DNA from: Candidatus Latescibacterota bacterium
GTDB lineage: Bacteria; JAAXHH01
Reading direction: 5' to 3'
NCBI GenBank assembly: GCA_022822725.1
Contig: JAJEAN010000004.1
Span: 1 to 64,000, forward strand
Length of the DNA stretch: 64,000 nt
Part shown: piece by piece, positions 43,105 through 52,630 of the stretch
Numbering within the stretch: the first letter of the stretch is position 1
Layout of the letters: each line of letters starts with the position of its first letter
Notes under the pieces: model-generated
Seen by the model: the letters and a program-made list of their open reading frames with translations, nothing else
Told to the model about the DNA's origin: nothing
The model's database searches: none
Made by a program: the position numbers and the translations under genes

Positions 43105-44703
43105 GTGGCCGCTGTCTCGCTGGAACAACTCGTTTCTCTCTGCAAACGCCGCGGAATCATCTACCCGGGCTCGGAAATCTACGGCGGCCTGCAGGGCCTG
43201 TACGATTACGGCCCGGTGGGCGTCGAGTTGAAGAACAACATCGTGGACTCCTGGTGGCGGCGCAACGTCTATGAGCGGGATGATATGGAGGGGCTCGACA
43301 GCGCCATCCTGATGAATCCGCTGACCTGGAAGTACTCGGGTCACGAAGAGACTTTTGTCGACCCCCTGGTGGACTGCCGGAATTGCCAGGCCAGGTGGCG
43401 CGCTGACCAGGTCGGAACCACCTGTCCCGCGTGCGGGTCCACGGACCTGACCGAACCGCGCCCCTTCAACCTGATGTTCAAGACCCAGGTGGGCCCGGTC
43501 TCGGATGAAGACGCCTACGCATTCCTGCGCCCTGAAACGGCCCAGGGCATATTCGTGAACTTCAACAACGTGCTGACCACCACGGCGCGCAAGCTGCCCT
43601 TCGGCATCGCCCAGGTCGGCAAGGGGTTCCGCAACGAGATCAATCCCCGCAACTTCCTGTTCCGAGTCCGGGAATTCGACATGCTGGAGATCGAGTTCTT
43701 CGTCCATCCCGGTACCGAGGACGAATGGCAGGACCGGTGGCTGGAGGACCGCCTCGACTGGTGGGAACACATCGGCGTGAGCCGGAACAACATCCGGATC
43801 CTCGACGTGCCGCGGGAGGATCTCGCCCACTATTCCAAGAAGACCTACGACCTCATGTACCGGTACCCCACCCTCGGCTACGAGGAACTGGAGGGCATTG
43901 CCAGCCGGACCGACTTCGACCTGGGCTCCCATACCCGTTACCAGGAGCAGTACGACCTCACGGCGCAGGTGGAGGAGAACCCGTCCAGCACGACGCGCCT
44001 TTCCTATTTCGATCCGCAGACGAACCGCCACGTGATCCCCTTCGTGGTCGAGCCCTCGGCGGGCGTCGGCCGCTGCCTGCTGGCCGTCCTCAGCGAGGCC
44101 TATGACGAACCCATGGTCAAGGCGCCGCCGGAGGACAGGCTTGCTGGGGTCAAAGGCGGACTGGAGGCATTCAACGCGGCGCTCGCGAAGAACGAAAAGC
44201 TGCCGGAAGAATCACGGGATTCCATGCTGGCCTTCGGGGAGGCGATCGCTAGCGAGCTGCCGGAAAGCATGCCGCGGATCGACGCGCTCCTGGCCATGCC
44301 GGGGGCGGACCGGATCAGGGAGGGCAAGGCGCTGCGGAACCTGTCCCAGAAGGTCATCGGCGACCACTACCGGACGGTGTTGCGGCTCAGGCCCCACCTG
44401 GCCCCGGTCAAGGTGGCGGTCTTCCCGCTGAAGCGGACCGACGACCGGCTTGCCGGAACGGCCCGGGATATCCGCAAGTCGCTGCAGTCCGGGGGCAGGA
44501 TTCGCACGGTGTACGACGACACGGGCGCCATCGGCAAGCTCTACAGGCGGCAGGATGAAATCGGCACCCCGCTGTGCGTCACGGTCGACTTCCAGACCCT
44601 CGACGACCAGGCGGTGACGGTCCGCGACCGGGATACTATGGCGCAGGACCGGGTGGCCATGGATGAACTGGAAGATTACGTAGCAGAAAAGCTGGCATCC
44701 TGA
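43105..44703 (+). CDS. glyS: Glycyl-tRNA synthetase, alpha2 dimeric type
   Basis: This class II synthetase charges tRNA-Gly. The single 532-residue chain, starting LVSLCKRRGIIYPGSEIYGG, shows it is the alpha2 (eukaryote/Thermus-like) form and not the alpha2-beta2 form with two subunits. A zinc-finger-like pair (CRNCQARW ... CPACG) lies near residues 92-113, motif 2 at GIAQVGKGFRNEINPRNFLFRVREFDM, and the C-terminal anticodon domain has APVKVAVFPL. It starts with GTG at 43105, with AAAGGAA upstream. Confidence 0.96.
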   Translation: MAAVSLEQLVSLCKRRGIIYPGSEIYGGLQGLYDYGPVGVELKNNIVDSWWRRNVYERDDMEGLDSAILMNPLTWKYSGHEETFVDPLVDCRNCQARWRADQVGTTCPACGSTDLTEPRPFNLMFKTQVGPVSDEDAYAFLRPETAQGIFVNFNNVLTTTARKLPFGIAQVGKGFRNEINPRNFLFRVREFDMLEIEFFVHPGTEDEWQDRWLEDRLDWWEHIGVSRNNIRILDVPREDLAHYSKKTYDLMYRYPTLGYEELEGIASRTDFDLGSHTRYQEQYDLTAQVEENPSSTTRLSYFDPQTNRHVIPFVVEPSAGVGRCLLAVLSEAYDEPMVKAPPEDRLAGVKGGLEAFNAALAKNEKLPEESRDSMLAFGEAIASELPESMPRIDALLAMPGADRIREGKALRNLSQKVIGDHYRTVLRLRPHLAPVKVAVFPLKRTDDRLAGTARDIRKSLQSGGRIRTVYDDTGAIGKLYRRQDEIGTPLCVTVDFQTLDDQAVTVRDRDTMAQDRVAMDELEDYVAEKLAS

Positions 44704-44722
44704 GACGGGAAAGGAGCAATAC

Positions 44723-45895
44723 ATGGCACGCAACGTTAACGTGGGCCTGGTAGGTTATTCGTTCATGGGCAAGGCGCACAGCCACGCTTTCAAGGACATG
44801 TCCTTCTTCTTTCCGGACGCGGCCGGCGTGCCGGTCATGAAGGCCATCTGCGGACGCAACGAGGAGAACGTCAAGGGCGCGGCCGCCGAGTTCGGCTGGG
44901 AAGGTTACGAGACCGACTGGAAGACGCTGATCGCCCGCGACGACATCGATCTCATCGACGTTTCGACACCGGGCGACAGCCACGCGGAAATCGCCATCGC
45001 CGCCGCCGAAGCGGGCAAGCACGTCTTCTGCGAAAAACCGCTGGCGAACAACCTCGCCGAAGCCCGCGCCATGGCCGAAGCCGTGAACCGGGCGGGCGTG
45101 AAGAGCATGGTCGCCTACAACTATCGCCGGGTGCCCGCCGTAGCGCTGGCCAGGCAGCTCATCGAGGAAGGGCGCATCGGCCAGGTTTACCACTGGCGCG
45201 CCGTCTACCTGCAGGACTGGATCATGGACCCCGACTTCCCCCTGGTCTGGCGGCTGCAGAAGGAGAAGGCCGGCTCGGGTCCCCACGGCGACCTGAACGC
45301 CCACATCATCGACCTGGCCCGGTATCTCATCGGCGAGATCACCGAGGTGACCGGCATGCAGGAGACCTTCATCAAGGAGCGTCCCATCGTAGAGGAGATC
45401 GATTCGGCCCTGGGCGCGAGCGCCGGCGGTTCCACGCGAACGGGCCCGGTGACCGTGGACGACACGACCCTGGCGCTGGCCCGGTTCGAAAACGGCGCTG
45501 TGGGTTCCTTCGAGGCCACGCGCTTCGCCGGAGGACGGCGGAACGGCAACCGTTTCGAGATCAACGGCAGCAAGGGGTCCATCGCCTTCAACCTGGAGAA
45601 GATGAACGAGCTCCAATACTACAACCGCGAAGACGAAGACCACGTGCAGGGCTTCCGCGAAATCATCGTGACCGAAGGCGCGCACCCTTACATGGACCGT
45701 TGGTGGCCGCCCGGCCATATCATCGGCTGGGAGCACACCTTCATCCACGAGGTGTACGACCTCATGCAGGCCATCGCCGGCGCCGACGACAACCTCCACC
45801 CGGATTTCGACGAAGGCGTCCGGGACCAGGCTGTGCTGGAAGCGATTTCACTGTCGGCGGAGCACGGAAACTGGGTCCGGATCGCCGACCTGTAG
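44723..45895 (+). CDS. Gfo/Idh/MocA-family oxidoreductase
   Basis: The 390-residue protein has the NAD(P)-binding start VGLVGYSFMGKAHSHAF, the family motif FCEKPLANN and a C-terminal alpha/beta domain (GPHGDLNAHIIDLARYLIG, typical of sugar or inositol dehydrogenases). The substrate is not evident. It has a close ribosome binding site and stands upstream of a TIM-barrel sugar isomerase, so the two probably act on the same sugar or cyclitol. The 3-prime spacer has a 15-bp tandem repeat. Confidence 0.9.
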   Translation: MARNVNVGLVGYSFMGKAHSHAFKDMSFFFPDAAGVPVMKAICGRNEENVKGAAAEFGWEGYETDWKTLIARDDIDLIDVSTPGDSHAEIAIAAAEAGKHVFCEKPLANNLAEARAMAEAVNRAGVKSMVAYNYRRVPAVALARQLIEEGRIGQVYHWRAVYLQDWIMDPDFPLVWRLQKEKAGSGPHGDLNAHIIDLARYLIGEITEVTGMQETFIKERPIVEEIDSALGASAGGSTRTGPVTVDDTTLALARFENGAVGSFEATRFAGGRRNGNRFEINGSKGSIAFNLEKMNELQYYNREDEDHVQGFREIIVTEGAHPYMDRWWPPGHIIGWEHTFIHEVYDLMQAIAGADDNLHPDFDEGVRDQAVLEAISLSAEHGNWVRIADL

Positions 45896-45954
45896 GCCTC
45901 CGATCTTCAGGCCTTCAGTCTGCGGGCCTTCGGTCTGCGGGCCTTCGGTCAGTG
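45895..45954. repeat. 15-bp tandem repeat, 4 copies, directly after a stop codon
   Basis: Units at 45895-45909, 45910-45924, 45925-45939 and 45940-45954 match the consensus GGCCTTCGGTCTGCG. The first unit begins on the last base of the TAG stop of the oxidoreductase gene. The array fills nearly half of the 137-bp spacer. Confidence 0.9.
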
Positions 45955-46032
45955 AACGCGATAACTGTGCGGGTCGTTCGTCATCAACCGGCGCACCCGC
46001 ACCGCAAATGACAAGGAAAGGAGCATTCGATC

Positions 46033-47034
<1,002 letters not shown>

Positions 47035-47065
47035 CCGAGCGGCCCACGGTGACCGGGAGGGCTCG

Positions 47066-48775
47066 ATGGTACGAAAGATAAGCGTCCTGGTCTGCACCGC
47101 CGCGCTTGTCGCAGCGTCCTGCGGGTCGGCGGACGACCCGTCCCGTGACGGGACTCAGGCCTCGCGCGTCAATACGGTCGGGCGGGAACTTCCGGCCGAC
47201 GCCGCCCCGCTCAGCGAGCAGTTCATCCGGCTGAGTATGCTGGAACCGTCCACTCTGGACGTGGGCATCTCCCTCTTCGACGCCCAGTTCAACGCCTTCC
47301 TCTTCGAGTCCCTGCTGGTCTTCGACGAGGACATGGAGATCAGGGGCGCGGCCGCCGAGTCCTGGTCCGTGGCGGACGACCATGTGACCTGGACCTTCAG
47401 GATCCGGTCCGGCGCGAAGTGGAGCGACGGCCGGCCGGTAACCGCCCACGATTTCGAATGGTCCTTCCGCAGGTTGCTCGATCCCGCGCACGCCAACATC
47501 TTCGCCTACTTCTACTACCCGATCAAGGGCGCCCGGGCGTTCAACACGGGACAGACGAGCGACCCGTCGACCGTCGGGATCCGGGCCGTGGACGACCGTA
47601 CGCTGGTCATCGAGACCGAGGAACCGTGTTCGCACTTTCCCTACATCCTCACCTTTTTTACCTCCGTGCCGGCGCCTCGATGGCAGGTGGAGAAATACGG
47701 GATAAGGTGGTCCGAGCCGGAATACTGCGTGTCCAATTCCACCTGGCGCCTCGCGTCGTGGGACAAGAACGTCAGCATGACCTATGAACTGAATCCCCAT
47801 TACAACGGACCGTGGAAAGGATACCTCGAACGCATCGAGTTCACCTTTATCCTGCCAGGCTGGCGGGGACTGCCGGCATACGAGAACGGCGAGTTCGACC
47901 GGATCGGCGTCATGGGTCCCGATTACCACCACGCGCGCATGGACCCCGTCCTGAGCCGCGAGCTGATCACCTATCCGAACTTCGGGACGTACTATACGAT
48001 TTTCAAAACGCGCGAGCCGCCTTTCGACAACATCCGGCTGCGCCAGGCCCTGGCCCACGCCATCGACCGGGAATCCATCAGCAACGTCGTGCTCGGAGGT
48101 GCCGCCACGCCGGCCTACGGCATGCTGCCGAAGGGGTTCCCCGGTTACCAGGTGGACCGGCTCCGCCCGTACCAGTCCTTCGATCCGGAACTGGCCCGGC
48201 AGCGCCTGACGCAGGCCGGCTACCCCGGTGGCAAGGGACTTCCACCGCTCGAACTCTGGGTGCGGGGCCAGCCGCCGACACCGGACGAATGGAACGTGGT
48301 CGTCGCCATGCAGCAGATGTTCGAGGACCACCTGGACATCGAGGTGAACCTGCGGCAGCAGTCCACCAACGCCTTCAACGCCTTCATGCGGGACCATGAG
48401 ATACCGTGGGGTTTCCTGTGGTTCAACATGGACTACCCCGACCCCAGCGACATGATCGCCGTGCCCTGGCGCTCCCAGCCCGCGGGATCGGGCCGGCAGG
48501 ACTGGCAACACGACGAGTTCGACCGCCTGGTGGATGCCGCCGCGCGGGAATTCGACGAGGAGAAGCGCGTAGCCATGTACCAGGACGCCGAGGTGATCCT
48601 GTCCGAGCAGGCCGCGGGCGTGTTCCTGCACAACATGGTCAACGCGACCCTGAGCAAGCCCTGGGTCCTGGGCATCATGGAAAACCGGTACGGCGACCGG
48701 CGGTGGAGCGGATTCGCGCCGTCGTTCGCCACCCTGTACATTGGTGAGACCGGGCGGGATGAAGGCCGCCGGTAG
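47066..48775 (+). CDS. ABC transporter substrate-binding lipoprotein, SBP_bac_5 (oligopeptide) type
   Basis: The 569-residue protein begins with a lipoprotein signal peptide (MVRKISVLVCTAALVAAS-Cys, lipobox VAASC). The mature part has the SBP family pattern LSEQFIRLSMLEPSTLDVG, WTFRIRSGAKWSDGRPVTAHDFEWSFRRLLDP, LRQALAHAIDRESI and the C-terminal DEFDRLVDAA. Members bind peptides, but also nickel, sugars or opines. No permease or ATPase genes follow. I chose ATG 47066, with GGGAGG upstream; the frame upstream overlaps the isomerase gene. The end of the gene lies in a decayed 35-bp duplication. Confidence 0.9.
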   Translation: MVRKISVLVCTAALVAASCGSADDPSRDGTQASRVNTVGRELPADAAPLSEQFIRLSMLEPSTLDVGISLFDAQFNAFLFESLLVFDEDMEIRGAAAESWSVADDHVTWTFRIRSGAKWSDGRPVTAHDFEWSFRRLLDPAHANIFAYFYYPIKGARAFNTGQTSDPSTVGIRAVDDRTLVIETEEPCSHFPYILTFFTSVPAPRWQVEKYGIRWSEPEYCVSNSTWRLASWDKNVSMTYELNPHYNGPWKGYLERIEFTFILPGWRGLPAYENGEFDRIGVMGPDYHHARMDPVLSRELITYPNFGTYYTIFKTREPPFDNIRLRQALAHAIDRESISNVVLGGAATPAYGMLPKGFPGYQVDRLRPYQSFDPELARQRLTQAGYPGGKGLPPLELWVRGQPPTPDEWNVVVAMQQMFEDHLDIEVNLRQQSTNAFNAFMRDHEIPWGFLWFNMDYPDPSDMIAVPWRSQPAGSGRQDWQHDEFDRLVDAAAREFDEEKRVAMYQDAEVILSEQAAGVFLHNMVNATLSKPWVLGIMENRYGDRRWSGFAPSFATLYIGETGRDEGRR

Positions 48776-48817
48776 GGTTCGGTGCGTCGGAGGAATCGGG
48801 CCGCCGGTAAGGTCCGG
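48764..48817. repeat. Decayed 35-bp duplication covering a stop codon
   Basis: GGCCGCCGGTAGGGTTCGG (48764-48782) contains the TAG stop of the binding-protein gene. It recurs as GGCCGCCGGTAAGGTCCGG (48799-48817), where the stop reads TAA. The sequence between the copies is also similar with gaps. It lies in the 89-bp convergent spacer before the PhyH gene. Confidence 0.78.
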
Positions 48818-48864
48818 CGCCGCATGGATCGGCGCGGAGCTGAAGTCCGGCGCTCCGGCGGCGA

Positions 48865-49737
48865 TCAGGCAAAGGGGTCCAGGTCGAATCCCGTTTCCGG
48901 CCGGATCCGTTCTGTACCTTCGCGCCAGTCCGTGGGCCAGTCCCAGCCCGGGATCTGCAGGCTTTCCGCGCGAACGCGGTGTGCGGCGGCCCGCCGGTGC
49001 ACGCCGGGCGGCGCCGTACTGACCTCGGAGCTGTGGAGCATGGTGGGATAGTAGAAGGTGACGCTTCCCTCGCCCGCCGTGCAGTCGATGGCCTCGTGCT
49101 CGTGCGCTGCGACATAGGCCTCGGGCCCGCCCTTCAGTTCAAGCGGCCCTTCGAGATAGGAGCCGGGAAGGACCTTCATCGCGCCGTTCTCGATGGTCTG
49201 AGGATCCACGTTGATGCGGACGATGATGGTCTTCTTAAAAAAGTCTTCATTCCAGTCGATGTCCGCCGGCCTGATGTGTATGTGACCGAACTGGTTCCAG
49301 TGGCCGGAAAGATCGATGTCCCGGTCCCGGGGCGGGTCCACGATGAAGAAGGTGTCCTGGTGCCATCCGATCTCCGCGTCGCCGCCGGCCACCTTGTCGA
49401 ACATGGTACCGATGCTGGCGTGTTTGACCGGCTCTCCCAGGGCGCGTTCGAGCACGCTTACGATGGCTGGATGCCGGGAGAACCGGAGTCCGCCTTCGCA
49501 CACGGCGTAGAGTTCCCACAACAGCCAGACCGTGTCCTTCGATTTCCCCAGGAGTTTTTCGGTCGGTCGCCCCTTGTATGCCGAGACGCCGCTCGCTTCC
49601 GCGATGGTCCGGTCCAGCAGTCCGCGGAACGTATCCATCTCTTCCGCGGAGAATACGCCTTCGACGGTCACGATGCCCTGCGTCTTCAGCGCATCCACCG
49701 CTTCCTGCAGATCCAAAGCGCTTTTGCCGTTATTCAT
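48865..49737 (-). CDS. Phytanoyl-CoA dioxygenase (PhyH) family protein
   Basis: This 290-residue Fe(II)/2-oxoglutarate-type oxygenase has the HxD iron motif WHQDTF and a distal His candidate in PTMLHSSEVS. PhyH-family members hydroxylate varied small molecules, and many copies occur in genomes rich in Gfo/Idh and sugar-isomerase genes. The ATG at 49737 has GGGGAG seven bases upstream and is preferred over 49752. It converges on the binding-protein gene. The substrate is unknown. Confidence 0.87.
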   Translation of the reverse strand: MNNGKSALDLQEAVDALKTQGIVTVEGVFSAEEMDTFRGLLDRTIAEASGVSAYKGRPTEKLLGKSKDTVWLLWELYAVCEGGLRFSRHPAIVSVLERALGEPVKHASIGTMFDKVAGGDAEIGWHQDTFFIVDPPRDRDIDLSGHWNQFGHIHIRPADIDWNEDFFKKTIIVRINVDPQTIENGAMKVLPGSYLEGPLELKGGPEAYVAAHEHEAIDCTAGEGSVTFYYPTMLHSSEVSTAPPGVHRRAAAHRVRAESLQIPGWDWPTDWREGTERIRPETGFDLDPFA

Positions 49738-49766
49738 GAAGTCACTCCCCATGACGCGCCGGGCTG

Positions 49767-51623
49767 TTAACGGTTCAGCCTGAGGGTTATATCTTCCGTC
49801 TCCCATCCCAATCGTACTTCGAGGGTGTCCGGGTGGACCATGGACCGTTCGGCGGGTACGAATGGCAGGGCGTTGCCGTAATCGAATCTGCCGTTTCCGT
49901 TCGCGTCGCGGTAGGCTTGAAGGATATACTGGCCCGGCAGGATGTTGTCAAACCGAAAATCACCGGGACCGGCCAGTTCGATCTCCGATGCGGGCTCAGC
50001 GTCCCGCAACTGGTAAAGGGAGATCCCAACGGCGCCCGCCCCCGCGGGGTCTTCGTCCTCGAACCGTCCCGACAGCGAACCGTAGCTCTCGGGATCGATG
50101 GTCGAGAAAGTGTACGCGAGCGTGTCGGGGCGGTCGCCCGTAGCCTGCAGCGGCTGGTCGAACCTGTTTTTGACCAGGCCGGCCAGTACGAGGATCTCGT
50201 ATTCGGAACTCGTCTGCAGCATGCTGTCGGGACGCATCGCGGCGACCGTGGCGTCGATCCACCGGAGGTTCCCGCCGATCACCTGGTCCGTGGAATCCCG
50301 GAGGACCACAGCCCCCTCCTCCAGGGTAACGGGTTCGCTGAACGAGAACCGAAGCTCGACGGACTGCGCAACGTCCCTTGAACGATTTCCCGGATGGACT
50401 TCCTCCAGCCTCGGAGCCGGCGGGTTCTCTATGGACGATCCGGTGAACTCGGCGGTGTTCTCCGTCGTGTCGATCGGCTCCGACCAGGTGTTAACCAGCC
50501 CGGTGACGGTCAGGCGATAGGCCCGGTCGCGGACCTGGGGCGCCGTGGTGAGCACGATGGTCGCCGGATCCGCCGGATCCTGGTACGCCGACGTGACCTC
50601 GAGGCTTTCACCCTCCTCCACGCCGTCGATGGCATAGGCGCCCGTATCCTGGACCAAGTCCGCGCGAGGGGCTTCGCTCAGGAAGACACTCACTTCACGA
50701 CTGTGGGACACGCGGGCGGACATCACGTGCATGGAGGCGGTATCGTTCACGGCCATACGAAACCACATGGGACCGTCGGACATACCCTCTTCCGACAGGA
50801 CGACGTCCCGGGTGGGTACCCCGATGGGGTCCACGCCCGCGTCGTAGAGACGGTCCCTGCCCTGGTCCAGGAAGGCGAAGAGACGATAACGGCCGGCCGA
50901 AAGATGGGTGAAGGTAAAGGTCCCGTCCCGGCCGGCCTGGACCAGGTAGTCCGGGGTTGTTCCGGCCGGGTTCGGATCGGGCTTGTCGGTGAGGCCGTAG
51001 GCCCAGATGTACGTGTTCCTGGCGGGCTGGCCGTCGTGGACCGTCAGGCCGCTGACCTCTCCCTCCTCGATGCTGGAGCCGGTCGACAGCGCGTAAACGT
51101 AGGTGGAGTCCATGCGGTTCCCCCGCATGTCCCTGAAGGCGGTGCCCACCGTGATGATATAGGTTCTGTTGTCCAGCAGGGGTTCCTCGAACCGGAGGGT
51201 GATCTCGTTGCCCCGCCAGCTTGCTTCGGCGGTAAATTCCACGATCGGGGCGATGAACAGGTTGCCTTCGATGGAACGGGGCTGTATGCGTTCGCTGAAG
51301 ATCAGCTTCGGGGAGACGTCCAGCGGCACGTGGGTCGAACCCGACGGTGGATCGGTTTCCACCACCCAGGGCGGAACGACGTCGCGCGGACCGCCGGGGG
51401 GCAGGCCTTCACGGGCGCAGGCCGCCGCGAACAGGCCGGCCAGGCAGGCCATGACGGCTATGCGAACCGGAACGGCCTTGCGGACCAGGCCGGTCATGCG
51501 GACCAGGCCGGTCATGCGGACCAGACCGGTCATGCGGAACAGGCCGGCCATGCCGGCAATGACGGCCAGGCAGGCCATGACGGCCGGGATATTCAGCGCG
51601 GAATGGTCCGGCGTCCCGTTCAT
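49767..51623 (-). CDS. Ig-like (Big_5/SbsA-type) domain lipoprotein
   Basis: This is a surface or periplasmic lipoprotein of up to 618 residues. The signal region ends in the lipobox LFAAAC, and the mature start (AREGLPPGGPRDVVPPWVVETDP) and the segment SPKLIFSERI match Big_5-type Ig-like proteins. A second such domain lies around 400-500 (SVELRFSFSEPVTLEEG), and a carboxypeptidase-regulatory-like beta domain appears twice (GRYRLFAFLDQG, GQYILQAYRDANGNGRFDYG). Function is probably structural or adhesive. The first 60 or so residues contain an in-frame repeat (RMTGLV three times); a shorter true signal peptide starting near MTGLVRKAVPVRIAVMACL is likely. It starts 5 bp after xerC. Confidence 0.82.
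   Translation of the reverse strand: MNGTPDHSALNIPAVMACLAVIAGMAGLFRMTGLVRMTGLVRMTGLVRKAVPVRIAVMACLAGLFAAACAREGLPPGGPRDVVPPWVVETDPPSGSTHVPLDVSPKLIFSERIQPRSIEGNLFIAPIVEFTAEASWRGNEITLRFEEPLLDNRTYIITVGTAFRDMRGNRMDSTYVYALSTGSSIEEGEVSGLTVHDGQPARNTYIWAYGLTDKPDPNPAGTTPDYLVQAGRDGTFTFTHLSAGRYRLFAFLDQGRDRLYDAGVDPIGVPTRDVVLSEEGMSDGPMWFRMAVNDTASMHVMSARVSHSREVSVFLSEAPRADLVQDTGAYAIDGVEEGESLEVTSAYQDPADPATIVLTTAPQVRDRAYRLTVTGLVNTWSEPIDTTENTAEFTGSSIENPPAPRLEEVHPGNRSRDVAQSVELRFSFSEPVTLEEGAVVLRDSTDQVIGGNLRWIDATVAAMRPDSMLQTSSEYEILVLAGLVKNRFDQPLQATGDRPDTLAYTFSTIDPESYGSLSGRFEDEDPAGAGAVGISLYQLRDAEPASEIELAGPGDFRFDNILPGQYILQAYRDANGNGRFDYGNALPFVPAERSMVHPDTLEVRLGWETEDITLRLNR
51481..51552. repeat. 18-bp repeat, 4 copies, in a lipoprotein signal peptide
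   Basis: Four contiguous 18-bp units of consensus CGGACCAGGCCGGTCATG encode RMTGLV-like repeats on the minus strand, just before the lipobox. The last unit is decayed. They keep the reading frame and supply several in-frame ATG starts. Confidence 0.92.
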
Positions 51624-51627
51624 AAGA

Positions 51628-52524
51628 TCAGGCGCGGGGATGCGCGTCTTCGTACGTTTTCTTGAGGCGGTCGAGGGCGACGTGGGTATAGACCTGCGTG
51701 GTCGAAAGCCGTTCGTGGCCGAGCAGTTCCTTGACCGCCATCAGGTCCGCACCGGCGTCGAGCAGGTGCGTGGCGGTCGTATGGCGAAGCATGTGGGGCG
51801 TCAATCCCCGCAGGCTGATCCTGAGACCGTATCTCCCCAGGATGTACTGCACCCCGCGTCCCGTCAGCCTGCGGCCGTGTTGATTCAGCAGGAGCGCGGA
51901 GTTACCTTCCCGTTCCGTTTTGATGAGCATGGGACGGGCGTCCAGATAGGCTGCCAGCGCGGACAGCGCCGGCCCGCCCAGCGGCACGATGCGTTCCCTG
52001 TCCCCCTTCCCGATCACGCGGATCCGATCCTCTGTCAGTTCGATCGCGCCGACGTCGAGTCCGACGAGTTCCGACAACCGCATGCCCGCACCGTAAAGCA
52101 GTTCCAGGATGACCACGTCCCGCAACCCGAGCACCCGGCCGCGGTCGGGCTCACTGAGCAGGCTTTCCACCTGGCTCTTGTCCAGGAACCGGGGCAGGTG
52201 GCGATCCCATTTCGGCGTGGTCAGGTAGACGCACGGGTTGGAGGAAACGGCCCCTTCCCGGCAGAGGTAGTGGAAGAAGGACCGCACGGCCGCGAAACGG
52301 CGCGCGATGGTCCGCCTGCTGAAGCCTTCCCGGTGCAGGTGATGAAGGAACGATCGCACCACGGACTTGTCGATGGATTCAGGGTCCGGCGGATCGGCGC
52401 CGCCGTCTTCAGAGAGGAAAGACAGAAACTGTCCCAGATCGCCGGCATAGGCCGACCGGGTATGTCGGGAGTAATTACGCTCGATCTCGAGATGGTCGAG
52501 GAATTCGCTGACCAGTTTCTCCAT
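51628..52524 (-). CDS. xerC: Tyrosine recombinase XerC/XerD
   Basis: Xer recombinases resolve chromosome dimers at dif. The 298-residue protein has the N-terminal core-binding fold (YSRHTRSAYAGDLGQFLSFL) and the catalytic residues Arg (GAGMRLSELVGL), Lys (GKGDRERIVPL), His-Arg (HMLRHTTATHLL), His (LLGHERLSTTQVY) and Tyr (QVYTHV). Placement 6 bp downstream of topA favours XerC, since topA-xerC is a conserved pair in other bacteria. No dif-like site was recognised in the window. Confidence 0.93.
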   Translation of the reverse strand: MEKLVSEFLDHLEIERNYSRHTRSAYAGDLGQFLSFLSEDGGADPPDPESIDKSVVRSFLHHLHREGFSRRTIARRFAAVRSFFHYLCREGAVSSNPCVYLTTPKWDRHLPRFLDKSQVESLLSEPDRGRVLGLRDVVILELLYGAGMRLSELVGLDVGAIELTEDRIRVIGKGDRERIVPLGGPALSALAAYLDARPMLIKTEREGNSALLLNQHGRRLTGRGVQYILGRYGLRISLRGLTPHMLRHTTATHLLDAGADLMAVKELLGHERLSTTQVYTHVALDRLKKTYEDAHPRA

Positions 52525-52530
52525 GATCGG

Positions 52531-52630
52531 TCAAGCCTCCTGGAGGGCCTGGTCCGTCTGGCCCGCCTGGTCCGTCTGGCTGGTCTGGCCCGCCCGCTCC
52601 GCTCCGTCCGGCCGTCCGGAACCGTCGGGC
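52531..52630. repeat. Short repeats encoding the TopA C-terminal tail
   Basis: Degenerate copies of GGTCCGTCTGGCCCGCCT and GGTCTGGCC run to about 52600. They keep the TopA frame and give a Gln/Thr/Asp/Ala-rich tail that ends six bases before xerC starts. Confidence 0.75.
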
